Origin: Flammula alnicola
Lineage: Eukaryota > Basidiomycota > Agaricomycetes > Agaricales > Strophariaceae
Direction of reading: 5' to 3'
DNA: 64,000 bases
NCBI GenBank assembly: GCA_015499995.1
Contig: JADNRV010000167.1
Location: 45,916 to 109,915 of the forward strand
The notes under the pieces were generated by a model. It saw only the letters and a list, made by a program, of their open reading frames with translations, did no database searches and had not been told where the DNA came from. A program made the translations under genes and the position numbers. Shown piece after piece: positions 19,534 to 31,500 of this stretch; the first letter of the stretch is position 1, and each line of letters begins with the position of its first letter.

Positions 19534-20594
19534 CTAGTAGCCAGCCGCGCCGGGTGCAGCGTCTCCCTCCCGCTTCAGCCTCAACAGTACCTCCTTGAAC
19601 CTTGTCAGATCGGTCGTTCCAGCGCCTGTTCGTGCAATGGTCTTGCTCTGCGAATTTTGGAGTTCGATGAGATTGCTGATGCGATCCCAAGTCGTCCCTG
19701 TCGACAGAGATGCTTGCAGCTCGGAAAGGTACTCGGATTCGGAGTGCCTAAGAGTAAGAGGGAGGTTCAATCAACTTTTGGACTGACAGAACTGAAGACG
19801 GTTCATACTTGTTATCTCGAATGCTCCTCTCCTTCTTCTTGGCATAGTTCTCGTAGAACTCCTCAATTGCACGCTCGGCTTTGTCGATCGTTTCCTCCCG
19901 ACGGAGCTTTGACGCCTCGTCGCGAGCTTTGATCTCCTCTTGTTGCTTTTCGCGCCAGTCTCTAAGAAGAGTCAATCAATGGTCAATGACACTGTCAGGG
20001 GAGAGGCATAGGTGCGGCGCGTACTTGATGACCTGGGGTTCGTCTTCGATTGTTTGGGTCAGGATAGGAGTTGAGGAGAATGCGGAAGGCTGGGGTTGAG
20101 GTGCAAACGTTGCTGTGTAGGAGGGTTGCTGCGGGGTGGAATACTGCTGGGTGATACGTGTTAGCGAATATGCATGCTATGTCATCGGAATGTAGACACG
20201 GAAACAATGACGACTACGGATTCATACTGAATCCTCAAGCTTGCTCGTTATACGTTTCCAGCACACGCGCCAGTGCGATAAGACAACCAATAATGAGCCA
20301 ACTCGCCTGTGGAACTTCAATGTCGGGGAACTCGCTCTCGAATTTATCAATTTCATCATCACCGGTGACCTTCACCACGGTTTCCTTCTGCTGCAAAGGA
20401 GGTTCGTCATCAAAGTCATCGAACGAGAATCCACTGTTCGTCCTGCCGCCGGCAAGGGGTGGTGCGGTAGGCAGTTCGGTGCTGCCATCAAGAGAGATGT
20501 CGGGGAAAGCTGACGCGGCGCGGTCAAAGTCGATCTCCTCGTCGTTATTTCCATGAAACGAGGAAGAGAAGTCGCCGCCTAGAAGGTCGCTCAT
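19534..20594 (-). CDS. CLC1: Clathrin light chain
   Basis: The light chain binds the clathrin heavy-chain leg and regulates coat assembly and actin links during endocytosis and Golgi traffic. Four exons (20307-20594, 20025-20146, 19809-19961, 19534-19747) sum exactly to 258 residues. The N-terminus is acidic with an FDDFDDEPP stretch and ESEFPDIE. The centre is the heavy-chain-binding coiled coil (DWREKQQEEIKARDEASKLR, AERAIEEFYENYAKKKE). The C-terminus has WDRISNLIELQ and DLTRFKEVLLRLKREG, as in fungal light chains. The first intron appears to use a GC donor (CAG then GCGAGT), since the only nearby GT would break the frame. A Mutator-like element begins 48 bp upstream of the ATG. Confidence 0.95.
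20147..20306 (-). other. Probable GC-AG intron in the clathrin light chain gene
   Basis: The donor reads CAG|GCGAGT and the acceptor ACCCAG|CAG, both phase 0, and joining them makes the total coding length a whole number of codons. The alternative GTTGGC donor four bases on would put the intron in phase 1 without a matching acceptor. Confidence 0.65.
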
Positions 20595-20632
20595 AGTGAA
20601 CTATGTTTGCAGAGAGTTTTGGGCTGTTGGTG

Positions 20633-20641
20633 GTTGCTGAG
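20633..20641. repeat. Target-site duplication, left copy (GTTGCTGAG)
   Basis: These nine bases abut the left TAGAC end of the inverted-repeat element and recur exactly at 21681-21689 outside the right end. Confidence 0.85.
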
Positions 20642-20816
20642 TAGACCTGTGACTGGTCCGAGTATGTGAGAAACCTCACGATACTAGGACCTGTAAAGCG
20701 GGACTTGCCGGCTCTTGTCGCGCGCTATGATCGAAAATGAATTGTTCCGACATGCCCGACGCTCCTTTTTAAGGCAAAGACCTCAAATAGGAAGGTACAT
20801 TTTGGCAGAGCACGTC
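20642..20816 (+). repeat. Left inverted arm of the Mutator-like element
   Basis: It begins TAGACCTGTGACTGG and pairs with the reverse complement of 21509-21680, with scattered mismatches and a few 1-bp gaps. Confidence 0.85.
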
Positions 20817-21508
20817 GAGAGCGAACTCGCGTCTCGCGTTCGCGTTGTCCGTTTTCATTCCTTACCCTCACATGTAGTCCTTTCTTTCACTTTTATGCTT
20901 TGGAATATGCTCCAACACTCAATGGATGGCTTCAGTATCTTCATACTCACGGAATTCGAGATGATGAGAATGGTGAACAAAGGACAGATTCCTGACAGGG
21001 AGATGGAGTTCTAATCACACAGAAGATGTCGTTGAGCAGTCAAAGTTTGGTAATGGATTTCTCATGGTATAGTTACAGTGGACAGGAGCCTCCATAAGCC
21101 ATCCAATCTGCTCTATCCGCTACTACATTGTTGCCAGTTGGTTGCCCCAGTATCCGACTCCGTCGCATACCCAAAATCCACGGTGTCTGTGAGGTCAGCA
21201 TTCCATATGCGAATGATGTCAAACCTGGACCTGCTAGAGGAGCAGTGTTGGACACGTTGAGTTCCTATTCGGAAAGACGCGTCTTCTGGACGTTCGAGCT
21301 CTGGAAAGTCGATTCGCATTGTGATCTTCTCGAATCTCGGCAGCTTGCCCTTGGCCAAGTTCCTGGCAAAGCAAAGCTCATTGTCGTCGAGGTCGCTGCT
21401 GGCACATTTTCTTGCTGGCTTGAGGAGAGTTTGACATGGAAAGATGGTTTTGGAGGCATCAGAAGTGAGTGTAGATGAGGGAAGCAAGCAAGCAAGGACG
21501 ACCGTCGT

Positions 21509-21680
21509 GGACGCGCTCTGCCAAAACGTACCTTCCTATTCGAGGTCTTTTTCTTAAAAGGGCAGTCGGTGATGTCCGAATGCTCCACTTTCGATCATAG
21601 CGCGCGACAAGAGCCGGGAAGTCCCGGTTTTCCAGTCCTTATATCGAGGGTTTTCTCATATAAGGCTGGTCACGAGTCTA
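21509..21680 (-). repeat. Right inverted arm of the Mutator-like element
   Basis: Read on the minus strand it begins TAGACTCGTGACCAG and follows the left arm through the GTCGCGCGCTATGATCGAAA block to TTTTGGCAGAGC. Confidence 0.85.
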
Positions 21681-21689
21681 GTTGCTGAG
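21681..21689. repeat. Target-site duplication, right copy (GTTGCTGAG)
   Basis: It is an exact copy of 20633-20641, directly outside the right arm. Confidence 0.85.
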
Positions 21690-21841
21690 ACGTTGAGACG
21701 GAAATGTTGTAACTGGCCAAATTGGCTTGGTACCGTGAGAATTTATTGCTGCTGCAATCCCGGCGAATAAATGTCAAAAAAAAGTAGAATTGTTTCCTTC
21801 GTGCTGCGCGGTGCTGAACGTTGCTCAGACTAAGAAACGGA

Positions 21842-22904
21842 ATGCCGCTCAACGTTCCAGGGCTTCTGGTTCCATTCCAGCTCCTCTTATATCCGAGGTT
21901 GGTCATTCCAGCCATAGTGGTGCAAGGTATTCGCGTTTGCATTGCATAGTACATGTCCAATTTTGACCCATAACTGCACAGGAAGATATCCGCCAGATTG
22001 ACTTCCCTGCGTTGAAACGAGCTGGTTATCGCGGTGCGGTCTTTGACAAGGATAACTGCTTGGTGTGTATCATGTTTTTACCGTTACCTTTGGTATTAAA
22101 TGTTACTTGTATGGACAGACAATACCGCATAAGGATACCCTCGTTCCAGAACTCCAGGTTCGCGATATGTCTTTGCTTTTATATAGTAAGCTGAACATTG
22201 ACGCATCCAGGAATCATGGAAACAATGTCGAGAAACATTCGGCAAAGGCAATGTTCTCATCGTCAGTAATTCTGCAGGCACGTACCTAGATGCTGGGGAT
22301 TTACAGGTGCACCTCGTTTCACGCTCACGAGGCGACACGAAAAATCTTGACAATTCCTTATTCATTCTTACAGTCAGAGTCGGTAACATACCACCTTGGA
22401 GTACCAGTCCTGCGCCATAAAGCCTTCAAGCCGGCCTACTCGTGTATTACTGCTATTCGCACCTACTTCTCATCCCTTCATTCTCCAATACTCGACCACG
22501 AGCTTGTCATCATCGGCGACCGCGTATTTACAGACGTGGTTCTCGCGAACCGTATGCGTATGCAGTCCAACCGCTCGCAACGCGCTTTAGGCACATCATC
22601 AATAAAGGCCGGCGAGAAAGACAGCAGTTCAACACTAGAGGAAGAAACACCTACTACAAACTCCTCGACGAACAATCGACAGGGTCCTCTGGCGATATGG
22701 ACGACAGGCGTTTGGAAACGAGAAAGCATGCCGATTCGGTGGTTCGAACGTGGAATGGTGAATGCGGTGGAGCGATGGTCTACGCCGCCCGGCGCAGGAG
22801 AGCCAGCGGATGTAAGTCAGTTTGTGAAGGAAATCGTGAAACCCGAGCCTTCAAGAAACCCTACCATAGTAGAAGCTCTGCTATCACGGTTACGACGAGC
22901 CTGA
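21842..22904 (+). CDS. GEP4: Mitochondrial phosphatidylglycerophosphatase (HAD family, GEP4)
   Basis: GEP4 removes the phosphate from phosphatidylglycerophosphate at the matrix face of the inner membrane, the step before cardiolipin synthesis. Five exons (21842-21926, 21986-22062, 22119-22157, 22211-22306, 22374-22904) give 275 residues. The start reads MPLNVPGLLVPFQLLLYPRL, matching the family's short hydrophobic start. Then come DIRQIDFPALKRAGYRGAVF, HAD motif I FDKDN (nucleophile and acid Asp), motif II in VLIVSNSAG, HKAFKP and motif IV IGDRVFTDV. The C-terminal part contains GVWKRESMPIRWFERGMVNAVERW. It is divergent from CLC1 and convergent with the BTB gene, 185 bp away. Confidence 0.9.
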
Positions 22905-23089
22905 TCTTATCGATATTTTCGTTGGCTTACTAGAAAACATCTCACCCCTCCTCTCATTTTACGCTTCCATAATATTATTTCGCATGCTTCATGCAATATA
23001 TCTATTAATCCGACTACGCTAAAGTACGCTCAGCGTCATTATAAAGCGACTACTACAGTAACATGAAATCCGATTTAAACAAGACAGGT

Positions 23090-23982
23090 TTATAGCATTG
23101 GTTTCTCTATTGGTGGAGGCCGTTTCGCAAACACTGCAGCCACAATCTCATCTGCGATTGCTTGGCTTTCTTCTACAGTGAGGCTCTTCCGACACCCACA
23201 GCAGCCCACCCTCTGTCGGTAAAGATCCCTGGAGGCGGCAACCTTGGTGAAATTGCGTATCCCCAAGCTCATGGTCATTGGTAACGTGAGAGGCTCAGAG
23301 CGTTGGCATAAGGCGGCGAAGGATGGAAACAAAAGATCGGGGTCGAGGTGAAATTCTTCCCAGATCGCAATCTTCCGTATGGGGTCGATTGAGAGTTCGT
23401 GGAGGTGCGTCATCGCGATGTTGCGAACGCGTTCCATTTGGAAGTTGGTCGCGAGCTTGAGAACTGAGAGGAGTTCATGGATGGTGCTAGGTTTCTTCGG
23501 TGATTGTGGCTCTCTGCAGTTGATCGGTCAGTTTAGTCGGGCATGAAAGACAGCGAAAAAGCGTACTCGAGGTACAGTATTGGGAGGAGCCGCACGAAAT
23601 CTAATTCGGAAACCTCATGTAATATGAGAGGACGTCTATCGTTGTAGCCAACAATCGGTAGACTGCCAGTCGTTATTGGTGGGATGATGTTCCGTAGGAT
23701 TGGTGAATTTTCATGCAAAACAGAAAGCTTGAGCCTGAATAAAGTGTTTTCCACCTGCGGAGAGTAATGAAGCCAGAAAGTCGAAGATAATTAGATAAGT
23801 CATACCTGAATTACGATATTCCCGTCGTACATATACCATCGTTTATGTCTCTTTAGTCGTGGGTGATCGGAAGGACTCTTCCTGCCCCTGGGTTTGAAGG
23901 AGGAAGTTTTGGACCCTTTGACGTCTGGTGCCACCACTTTGAGCACATCTGACTGTGTTGTTGAAGGTGTATCCAAGTCCAT
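23090..23982 (-). CDS. BTB/POZ domain protein of basidiomycete type
   Basis: Small BTB proteins are abundant in Agaricomycetes; partners and roles are mostly unknown, though BTB domains often bind Cullin-3. The likely start is the ATG at 23982 (MDLDTPSTTQSD); a GTG 12 codons upstream has no support. After a Ser/Lys-rich leader, exon 1 ends in RLKRHKRWYMYDGNIVIQ, exon 2 continues VENTLFRLKLSVLHENSPIL, and the last exon holds the helices STIHELLSVLKLATNFQMERVRNIA and SIDPIRKIAIWEEFHLD. This is the typical order for the family. The C-terminus has a Cys pair (GCCGCRKSLT) that could bind metal. Introns lie near 23760-23806 and 23517-23568. Confidence 0.8.
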
Positions 23983-25037
23983 AACTAGTGTTTCGATGAC
24001 CGTCGTTTCGCAGGCCACAACGTAGTATCAGGTAAAGAGAGAGAGAGAGAAAGCGGGCCACTCAAGCACTTTCAAGTTTCAAATTGGAAGACAAAGCGCG
24101 TCAATTCCAAAAAACGTGGGGTGCAGCAGGCAAGATGGCCAGAAAGGGCCCGATTTGTAGTTCGTTGATCTAGCCGGAGAGATACCACAAAGAGCGTCGT
24201 CAGCAAGTTGGTCGTCATGTCGCTGACTCCGGGGTCGAGAATAGGCATCCATCCCAGTAACGTGCAATTATATCGTCGCGAGGGCAAACTGCGGCAAGAC
24301 ACCGATCTACAGCAAAAATTCTGAAAGCCGCGGCTGACTCTAGGTATTGCTCGTCCGAACGTCGCAAAGTAACTGAAGATATAAAGTGACTTTATCCAAA
24401 GAAGAGAGGATTGTATAGGGCTGCGCGCTGCGCAGGTAAGTCGTAGACGTCCGAGTCGTCGCGGTTGTTGCCATCCAGACTGTGCGAGTGAGTCGCAAAC
24501 TCTGCTGAGCCATCTTCGAAAACGTTCGCACGGCCTGCTCTTGCTCTTTGACCGTCATCATCCAGATCCGTCTTCAATGAACTTTTCTTTTCTCTGAACC
24601 TCTGATCCAACAAAGCATGTTAGTTTCGGAGAAACTCGAACAAGAATCGTGGGCTCGCATTATTGGACAATCTGGATACCCTCGATGAGATTTCGCTCCC
24701 ACATGTTGCCCACAAGAACATGCCTCCGTTGGAAGACAACGGACCATCATGTGGCCTCTGTACCGTCAAAGACTCAAAGGGCTCCTCCACGAACTCACCT
24801 TATGGGCCGTATTATCCTCCTCGCTTCCTGGAGCAGTGATTGTATCACGAGCTCTTGCTGAGGATATGTGAATTGGAACTTCTCATGGAGATAATTCTGA
24901 CAACACAAGCGCGTGCTATCTTTAACTTTTTTTGCCAGATGTCATGCATTCATGTTCAAGGCGTTCCTCCGGGCCGCTGAAGGGCATTGCAGTCTTTGCG
25001 AGGAGTCGACTGGCGGACCGTCACTCTTCTTCTAGGG
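23983..25037. other. Intergenic region without recognised gene
   Basis: Short frames on both strands near 24390-24860 show no family resemblance and no convincing splice pattern. A GA microsatellite lies near 24036-24051. Confidence 0.35.
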
Positions 25038-25044
25038 TATAAAA
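25038..25044 (+). promoter_or_regulatory. TATA box of the GH28 gene
   Basis: TATAAAA lies 40 bp upstream of the ATG at 25084. This is the clearest TATA box in the window and fits an inducible secreted enzyme. Confidence 0.5.
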
Positions 25045-25083
25045 TGTGGTGGCGATCTTGTATGACGAGGAAAGCATCCAAAA

Positions 25084-26954
25084 ATGCGCTTTCTTTCCTC
25101 GTCGCTCGCATTTGTGTTCGTCTTGTTCGGCTCAGTGGTAGCGAAAAGTCCACCACGGCCCAAGAAAGACCCATGCACATTGACTGCTAGTGGTGGCGAC
25201 GACGCGCCCCAGTTTTTGAAAGCAGTACGCGCTTGCCCCACTGTTACGATCCCAGCATCGGCAACCTTGAACATCGAGACAAGATTGAACATGACAGGCC
25301 TTCGCGACAAACATATTGTAAGCCAATATGTGAAGATTAAAAAAAACAGAGGCTAACAGGAGTTTATGCTGTATCCTAGAAACTCGAAGGAACAATCAAG
25401 TTCACGGACGACATCCCTTATTGGACTGGAGTATGTTCTTTTTTTTGTTTTTGCTCTTCAGAAGAGTCGCAACTGAGCACTGAGGCATTCAGAATGCATT
25501 CTTCATTCCTTTCCAGACACAAGTTACTTTTTGGCTTTTGGAGGAGAAAACATTCTGTTCGACGGTGGAGGAACACTCGACGGTTCTGGCCAGGTAAGCT
25601 GCTCGATCAACATCCTTAAAGACCTCTCTGACTTAGTATATTATTATAGCTCTGGTGGGATACATTGTGGGTTTCCATTCACGTTATATTCCAGGTCACA
25701 AGCCACGAAATTGATCTTCATTCAATGTCAGCGCAACAAATTCGTCGCTCTTGCGTCCAATTACCCTCACTATTTTTGAAGCCAAAAACGTCTTGGTGAA
25801 TAACATCCATATGGTCAACAGTCCGGAATGGCACAATCTTGTAAGCTACCCTATCTGCTCTCTTATTAATTCGCCGAATTTAAGAAATATAGGTCAATGA
25901 AGGGAAGAACGTCGTCTATAACAATATCAACATCCACGCTGTCTCAAATTCCACACATAATGCCGCGAATACCGACGGATGGAACGTTTACCGGAGCGAT
26001 ACTGTATCAATCTTGAACTCTGTCATCGTGAACGGAGATGACTGCGTCGCGTTTAAACCAAGTGAGTAGTCCATGAAAGACCAGATTGTACCCCCTTCTG
26101 ATCGTGCTCAAGATGCTACCAATGTTCTTGTCGAGAATCTTGATTGTACTGGATCACAGTGAGCGTCGGTTTCCAATCGTCCAGCAATTACGGTGCTCAT
26201 TCCAATCTTTTCTAGCGGCATATCTGTCGGGTAGGGCTCATTCGCCTATTTTATCATTGACCTGCAGTAAACTTTGCAAATAGCTCTCTTGGTCAATTCC
26301 CTGGGGTCTTTGACATAGTGGAGAATGTTCTCGCAAAGTGAGTCCTTCTGCCTTCTTCCGCCTCCGCCATTTTTACTCACAGGTCCCTTGAAGGAACATA
26401 AAGATGACGAATTGCCAAAATGGAGCAAGAATCAAGGCATGGGCTGGACCTAACGTAGGCAGCGGTATAGTCAAGAATATAACCTTCGAGAATTTCTTCG
26501 AGACAGCCGTTGGCAATCCAATAATCATTGACCAGGTGAGCCCTTCAATGCCAAACTGCGTGTCAACATCCTCATGGTTTCCAGTGCTACATGACAAACG
26601 CGACTGCTTGTGCCCAATTCCCTTCAAACACATTCATTCAAGATGTTTGGTTCACGAAGTAATTTTTTTCTCGTCGGCTTCGTTGTGGTCGCTCATTCAA
26701 TTCTCCGTAGCATCACTGGCACTGGAACTACATCCGTTGTAGCATCCTTGTCGTGTTCCCCCGACGGGCGTTGCTCTGACATTAATGTCAACGACGTTAA
26801 CCTCTCGTAAGTTGAATATCCCTCTTATGTCTGCCAAGACCTAAAGGCTTCATTGTTAAATAGGTTCCCAAGCGGTGCCACCAAATATTCTTGTCAGAAT
26901 GTGAATATTACTGGTGATGCGGCTTCTTTGTTCCCTACTTGCACGATCACATAG
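25084..26954 (+). pseudogene. GH28 exo-polygalacturonase/rhamnogalacturonase-like gene with one apparent frameshift
   Basis: GH28 enzymes hydrolyse pectin galacturonan outside the cell. The start MRFLSSSLAFVFVLFGSVVA is a signal peptide. About 13 exons can be joined in frame through all catalytic motifs: NTDGWNVYRSD, NGDDCVAFKP (the Asp pair), GSHGISVGS and RIKAWAGP, ending GDAASLFPTCTIT with the stop at 26952. One break remains. In the exon starting near 25492 the frame reads NAFFIPFQTQVTFWL, but the next residues FGGENILFDGGGTLDG lie in another frame. The run of four T at 25536-25539 would need a fifth T. Everything else is intact, so this is either a very recent inactivation or a base-call error in a homopolymer. 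I call it a pseudogene only provisionally. Confidence 0.85.
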
Positions 26955-27167
26955 ATTACGGAGACGTATTCGTCAAAAGCATTTAGTTAAAATGCTCCGT
27001 AAAAGTACCAATGACATCTGATCATACAAGATAGTTTGTGTTAGGAGTCTAATCTGTTCCTCGCAAAGTTTTTCCACTCATCGCCACTACGCATATAGCC
27101 ACTTTTTACGTCGGATAATAACACCAGGTCCAACAACGCCGAGGAAGCATCGCCGAGGAGGGATTGG

Positions 27168-27906
27168 CTAGTATCCCCATGAATTTAGAGGGTTTGATGC
27201 CATATTCTGCGTATCCCCGTAAAGAGTACGACGCGTGTCTGGAGTAGGATGGTATTGAATGCTGGTCATCTGGGAAACCCGAGCCGTAGAAATAGGCAAG
27301 TCGCTATCTGGCGCAGAGCACCACGCCATTAGGCAGGGTTCCGTTAAAGCCATCAATGTCGATGGAGAAATTGGGCGGATGATCATGCCGGGCTGTGTCG
27401 TTTGCTTGCTGCCTGGGTCTATCTGCTCTGCATCCATCATCGCAAATCGAATACCCTGAGGCCAGTTAGAGGTTCGTTCGGGATGGGTGATCTCAAACTC
27501 TGCGCTTTCTTGATTCAAGTTCATGTTATTGACGCCCTCTTCTGGTGCGACCTCGTCTTCAGTATATTTCAGTGAAGAGGTCGGCTGAAACCTCAATAGG
27601 ACGCAGAAACATACCTTCATCTCCCACGGACAATATCGACCGAAGGGCAGCTTTACTTCGGACGGCATAGGACAGTGGTACGGGCGCGGTTATGGTCATG
27701 GCCTGAGGGTCATTTTCTTTGTTTGATCCCGAAAAATGTGAGCCGCGTTGCAATAATTCTGAAGAGTACAAGGCAGGAAATGGCGAGGATGCGGAATTGC
27801 GATTGGATGGGATCACTGCTAGCGGCTGCAAAATATGTGCCATATCGCCAGCATCGAAAGGCCCTTTGCTATGGATCCTGCCCCAGTTTGGCACGCCTTG
27901 ATCCAT
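27168..27906 (-). CDS. Unknown protein locus (low confidence)
   Basis: Two overlapping minus-strand frames look mildly protein-like. From the ATG at 27906, MDQGVPNWGRIHSKGPFDAG runs to VPLSYAVRSKAALRSILSVG, and a donor-like GTATGT follows near 27615. A second frame continues TSSLKYTEDEVAPEEG to a stop at 27168. I found no intron that joins them cleanly. There is no recognised domain, signal peptide or membrane segment. It may be a real species-specific gene, a decayed gene or chance. Confidence 0.25.
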
Positions 27907-28537
27907 TCAGTACGAAATCTTGTTGCCTCGGCCGATATGAAGTGGGAATATATCCACAAAAGAGCTAGTGCTGTCGATCTTTCGAAGTCGAGCGTACTAT
28001 TGTTGTCTCTGAGGTTGTTTTATTCAGAGAACAAGCAAAGAGGGCTAGCAATTTCTGCCAAGTTTGTAAACTAAAAATAGCATCAACGCTAAATCTCCAC
28101 ATAAGCTCTGTTCGAGGTTTAGGTGTTCGGCAAGGCCGTCTACAATCATGGGATCCGAACTCGGATAGGATCTGGCAGCTTCTGGCGGTCGTACATAATT
28201 CAAGACAACATTTTTTCTGTTACATCAATAGTCTAGCGTCCCACTACGAAACGAGAACCGCATATGCGTACGTGTGGTACACGGAAATATGTTTTTCCTG
28301 GTGGAGATTGCGAACTGCGGAGAAAACGGGTTAAAATATCAGCTCTCAACTTGTTGTGGACATTTAATTCTTGTTTATCTATTGATTGACGGTCCTGTAA
28401 ATAGTCGGTCAGTTATACGACTAACAAGGATTGAATTACAAGTAGCTGACCATTCAACATCCATTCCTCGATTTGATAGTAATAATAAACATGAACAGCA
28501 GCACATCAAGAGACCAGAGACCTGTCGGGTATAGCAA

Positions 28538-31500
28538 TCACTCATCTTCATCGTCATCGCCTTCATCTTCCGCCTCATCGTCGGAAACTTCCAATCCTGC
28601 TTCTCTTAGACGGGACTTATCCTTCCGGCGCTTGCTCGTAACCTCGTCAAGTAGAACTAGAAGGTCTTCTTGCTCTTTTTCCACGTCCTTTCGCTTTTCA
28701 TCCGAGCTAGCGAGCTGCGATTGCAAAGAAGCAATTTGCTTTTCAAGGTCGGCCAGCTAAGTTCGGTAATTTTAGTAAATTGACGAGATAACATTGAGGC
28801 TCTAAAGATACCTTATTATCAGAGGATGTTGCAACCTTCAGACGTTTCTGTAAGGTTTCAATCTCGCCAGACTGTTGTCGTATAACATCACGCAGAGATG
28901 TGATGAGAATAGCAGACTCTGCACTCTGGCCTGTCGAGGACGACTGCTGATCAGGATCGGTGGAAAACCCGCGTTGCACAGTATCTACCATTGAAATTAG
29001 AAATAATAGGTCAGACAGAACGGTGGCCACATACAATAATTAGACTTCCAGAAGTCGACGAAAGCCCAGTCAAACCATATTTCTGCCTCATCTGCACCTC
29101 CAGTCTTAACAGAGGGTTGCAATGCTGAAGTTGGGAACGAAAGGACAATAGAATCAGGTCCGACTGTTTTAAAGCGCTCGTCTTCACGGAATCTTGCCAT
29201 CTGTCCAATCAGAGTGTCGACACTCAATCGATTTATGATCGGGTGAATCGTCGACCTGGAAGCCACATTATCCATTAGAGACAGGTATAGGTTAGGAGAC
29301 ACAACCTACCTAGTGATCTCGCCTGGCTCTCGATTATATTCATAACAAATACCGAGGAGGAAGGCGCATAACCCGGGAACGAGCGAGTCGACTTCCGATG
29401 TTTGGTTGATGGGCTCGACCAACTAGAGCATCTGCGATTAATATATGTTTACTTACAACAGCGAAGGAACATCACTTACGACTCCGAGGCCGCCAGCATC
29501 GAGGAAATCCTTGACAGACTTGGGATCCTCCCATAGCCACTGAGAGAGGAGGCATAAATAGCCAACGACATAGCGGTCCCATTCTCTAGCTTCTCGGTCC
29601 GAATTGCTGGCTCTCGATCGGGACAACAAGGCCAGCGATAAGTTCTCCGAAAGTATGTGAAGTAAGGTCTGTGGTTCATCCTCATCTTCAGGTTCCTCAG
29701 CTGCAGGTTCTGGAGGGGCACCATCCGCAGGAACGAAGAAGTTCGACTGCCCTCCCGACGTCGTCGGTGGAGGACTAGGCATGATGAGACGCGCCGACGC
29801 TTTTGCACGAGGCGAAGAGCGGAGGAGATGGGCAAACAGGAGGGTGGCTATATGCGTGGAGATTACATCTGCCGGGTCTAGGGCAGATGCAGTGTTGGGT
29901 GGTGCTGACAGTGCGTGCAGAAGAGGCGTCGTCCGTGATGGCTGAGGTGGTTCTATACGTGTTTTCTGTCAACATATGTGTTAATTAAACAACACGCGAG
30001 CGTACCAGAATCCTCCTGTGGAAGCATGGCCTGAAGAATTGCTTGACGGATTTCGTCTTTGCGAACAAAATTCTACGAGCGAGTTCAGCTCTCTTCTCTG
30101 TTTCCTCGCCTCAGAAAAAAAATTTTACCTCAAACACGGCAGCCGCTGCACTCCTCAGCTCGAGGCTGTCTTTTGACCGCTTTCCTGCATCCAACCCATT
30201 ATATTCTCCGTGAATTGCCAGTTCAACCAGAGCATCTAGAGCCGACGCCAGCTCCAAACGATCCCATTCTTCTCCGTTCGTTTCAGGCACTGGCACGTAA
30301 GGGGTCAAGGATATTTCTGACAACGGAAAGTTGATGTTGGTAGGAAGGAGACGGAGAGCCTATCAATATGCTGTTAGATTTGGCTTCTTCTAGCCCCTCT
30401 AAATCTTACTTGAGTTTTCAGTGATGTAGGCGCATTGGACGCTAAGGCCAATTCGACTAGGCATCTTGTATAAGGCAGATTATCCGAGACCTAAACCTGA
30501 TATAAGTCCACTAAACGATGGCGGTGGTATTTAGACTTACTCCATGTCCTTTCGAACCCATAAGCATTCCCATTATGCCAATTATGAGAGACGTATTTGC
30601 CTGCTTCTGCTCATCCCAAAACTGCAACGCGAATTCTTGCGGCGCCGTCGTTTGAATATCCAAAGAGACAGGAAATTGGAGGAGGGCGCACAGGACTGGT
30701 GGCAGAGATGTTTCTCGGAAATAACTCTGTACAATGTAAGTGACGAGCTAGAGACTGCATTGGAATTTAATACCTGATTCGAGCTATTAAAGCGCAGCAG
30801 GGCATCTACACAGGTAAGAGCACCTTGGGCCACGACTCCGCCATCGACACCTCCCTCTTGTGTTACGGTGTTGAAGAGTTTTTCGAAAGCTCCTTCGAAC
30901 GCTAAGACTTTCTGGATATCGGGGCTTTGAGAGATAAGCGCCTGTACCATAGTAATTGCCTCTAACAAATGATATTCAGTTTTGTGTTAATGAAGATTAA
31001 AAGACGAAAGTGAAGGCCGAATGTGAAGTCATGACGCAATTTACCTCTACAACTCGAGGTGGAAGTAAATTGGCAACTCACCATTTCGAATGATCTCTCT
31101 CTTATCCTCAAGAACCGCAATCACACTCCCTGGGCCTGCAGGTGCAGTTAAAAAGTAACTTTGAATAGCTTGTCGTCGGTTATGAAGCAAAGTGGTAAGA
31201 AATTGCAGAGTCGCGAAACGAGTATAGAAATTGTTGTCTCCGAGTAGTGCGAATAAAGTGTGCGTCGTCTTATCAGATGATATAACGACGTCGGTATGCT
31301 TGAATCCAAGTTCTTTGCTTCCAGGAGTCGCGTCTTCAGTGTTGCAAAGCGCATCCAAGGTTTCCAGAATAGCTTTGCCCATGTCCGCGTCAACTTCTGC
31401 GTCATTGTATAACGCATCGAGTAGGCCCGACAACGACCTTTCGCCGACTTCTAGTTTGCAATCGCGTGAAAGACCCTTGAGAGCTAGCACCGCCGCCCGG

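Larger units (their letters stand above)
20642..21680. mobile_element. Non-autonomous Mutator-like element (MULE type)
   Basis: The 1,039-bp segment is bounded by inverted arms of about 175 bp (20642-20816 and 21509-21680) that remain roughly 80% alike by eye. Near-perfect blocks include CGGCTCTTGTCGCGCGCTAT and AATAGGAAGGTAC. An exact 9-bp direct repeat GTTGCTGAG flanks it. Long inverted arms with a 9-bp target duplication are the hallmark of Mutator-like elements. The 690-bp interior shows no transposase. A minus-strand frame at 21113-21487 may be a captured gene fragment, but I do not recognise it. The element fills most of the intergenic space between the divergent CLC1 and GEP4 genes. 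Confidence 0.85.

Noticed and set aside
21113..21487. Minus-strand frame inside the Mutator-like element as a functional gene
   Set aside because: No recognised domain, no good start context and no splice structure; it is kept only as a possible captured fragment.
23982..24018. Start of the BTB gene at 24018
   Set aside because: The codon there is GTG; the first in-frame ATG is at 23982.
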